A stretch of DNA of 64,000 bases, taken from NCBI RefSeq assembly GCF_947496995.1, contig NZ_CANMFD010000001.1, positions 1,422,692 to 1,486,691 of the forward strand, written 5' to 3'. Below the pieces are notes generated by a model. The model saw only the letters and a program-made list of their open reading frames with translations, did not search any database and was not told where the DNA came from. This document shows, in pieces, positions 63,628 through 64,000 of this stretch (position 1 is its first letter; every line of letters begins with the position of its first letter). The DNA comes from an uncultured Roseibium sp. Its GTDB lineage: Bacteria > Pseudomonadota > Alphaproteobacteria > Rhizobiales > Stappiaceae. The translations under genes were made by a program, and so were the position numbers.

Positions 63628-64000
63628 GCTGCGGCCTCGTTGTTGTTGGTTTGGTTTCCAAACTCATTGATGGCGTTGGCTATCAGCCGCGGCCATTGTT
63701 CAAAAGGAGCTGCCGCATTGGTTGCTGCCAGGCCCAGAAGAGAGACATGCAGCACTTGGGGCAGTCCGAATAAGACAGTCAGAAACGCCGCTCGCTTGGC
63801 AACCTGAGCGAGCGAGCCTGTGGTGTCGACGGCGCCGCATCGCAGTGCCAGTCCCAACAGGTACGCTGCCGCCAATGCTTCGGGATCATTCGTGAACTCT
63901 GCGCATTGGTTTCGGCAGGCGCGTGCGAGCCAATATGCCTCTTCCGTAGCCAGCTCGCTTTCAATCGGTGCTTTGCTGTCCTGACCCAGGCGCGCCGCAT
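63624..64000 (-). CDS. Unrecognised protein, 3' part of a gene running off the right edge
   Basis: 125 codons are seen in frame without a start, from the window edge to TGA 63624. Composition is alanine- and leucine-rich, with a helix such as EALAAAYLLGLALRCGAV and a C terminus NQTNNNEAAA. No family recognised. It overlaps the response regulator start by 4 bases, so it belongs to the same signalling operon. Confidence 0.7.
   Translation of the reverse strand, partial: AARLGQDSKAPIESELATEEAYWLARACRNQCAEFTNDPEALAAAYLLGLALRCGAVDTTGSLAQVAKRAAFLTVLFGLPQVLHVSLLGLAATNAAAPFEQWPRLIANAINEFGNQTNNNEAAA

Overview
The window looks like chromosomal DNA of a high-GC, non-photosynthetic marine-type alphaproteobacterium, most like the Stappiaceae (Roseibium/Labrenzia) or related Hyphomicrobiales/Rhodobacterales. 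This rests on the FixLJ-FixK plus ccoNOQP-GHIS arrangement, TRAP and urea ABC transporters, CoxL-family hydroxylases, TACGTA and TTGAT-N4-ATCAA boxes, and alphaproteobacterial short repeats. The genus is an inference. No rRNA, tRNA, CRISPR array, prophage or intact insertion sequence was seen.

Layout. 1-2618: a symporter-fused histidine kinase running off the left edge. 2977-7488: an aminotransferase, then the oxygen-sensing cascade fixL-fixJ, a FixT-like single receiver and fixK. 7489-7771: duplicated hairpins and REP-like repeats. 7772-17563: anaerobic hemN, an AbrB-type membrane protein, a SHMT-like enzyme with a GcvA-type LysR regulator, an aromatic hydroxylase with a divergent MarR regulator and a clear operator, and a TerC protein. 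18270-20859: a compact DUF1611 / PLP racemase / DUF1488 operon. 21494-29463: ccoNOQP and ccoGHIS (fixNOQP-fixGHIS), preceded by a perfect FNR/FixK box. 29542-36285: a methyltransferase, a receiver, aroQ, a sugar transferase, UDP-glucose dehydrogenase and an M20 peptidase. 36423-42382: the urea transporter urtABCDE on the minus strand, with a 37-bp perfect inverted repeat between urtA and urtB. 42639-49175: three signalling genes on the plus strand. One is a 1,129-aa protein joining an NCS1 permease-like domain, an eight-cysteine cluster, a histidine kinase and a receiver; it is followed by its likely LuxR-type response regulator. 49232-51167: a LysR regulator and PhzF-like isomerase, divergent. 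51297-58856: a TetR-controlled operon of a three-subunit molybdenum hydroxylase and a TRAP transporter. 59122-64000: a signalling operon with a PhnD-like binding protein, a membrane histidine kinase and a response regulator with a degenerate HD-GYP domain, interrupted by a 363-bp MITE-like element.

How it fits together. FixL (haem PAS) and FixJ are expected to activate the FixT-like gene and fixK, both preceded by FixJ-like TACGTA/TATGTAG sites. FixK or another FNR protein would then act on the anaeroboxes before hemN and ccoN, giving haem synthesis and a high-affinity cbb3 oxidase at low oxygen. The urea transporter is probably controlled by the adjacent permease-kinase and LuxR regulator, which may bind the TACGTC-N4-GACGTA dyad upstream of urtA. 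The hydroxylase and TRAP operon should import and oxidise one substrate. The most unusual items are the permease/Cys-cluster/kinase fusion, the PhnD/kinase/degenerate HD-GYP operon with its MITE, and the hydroxylase with an atypical active-site loop.
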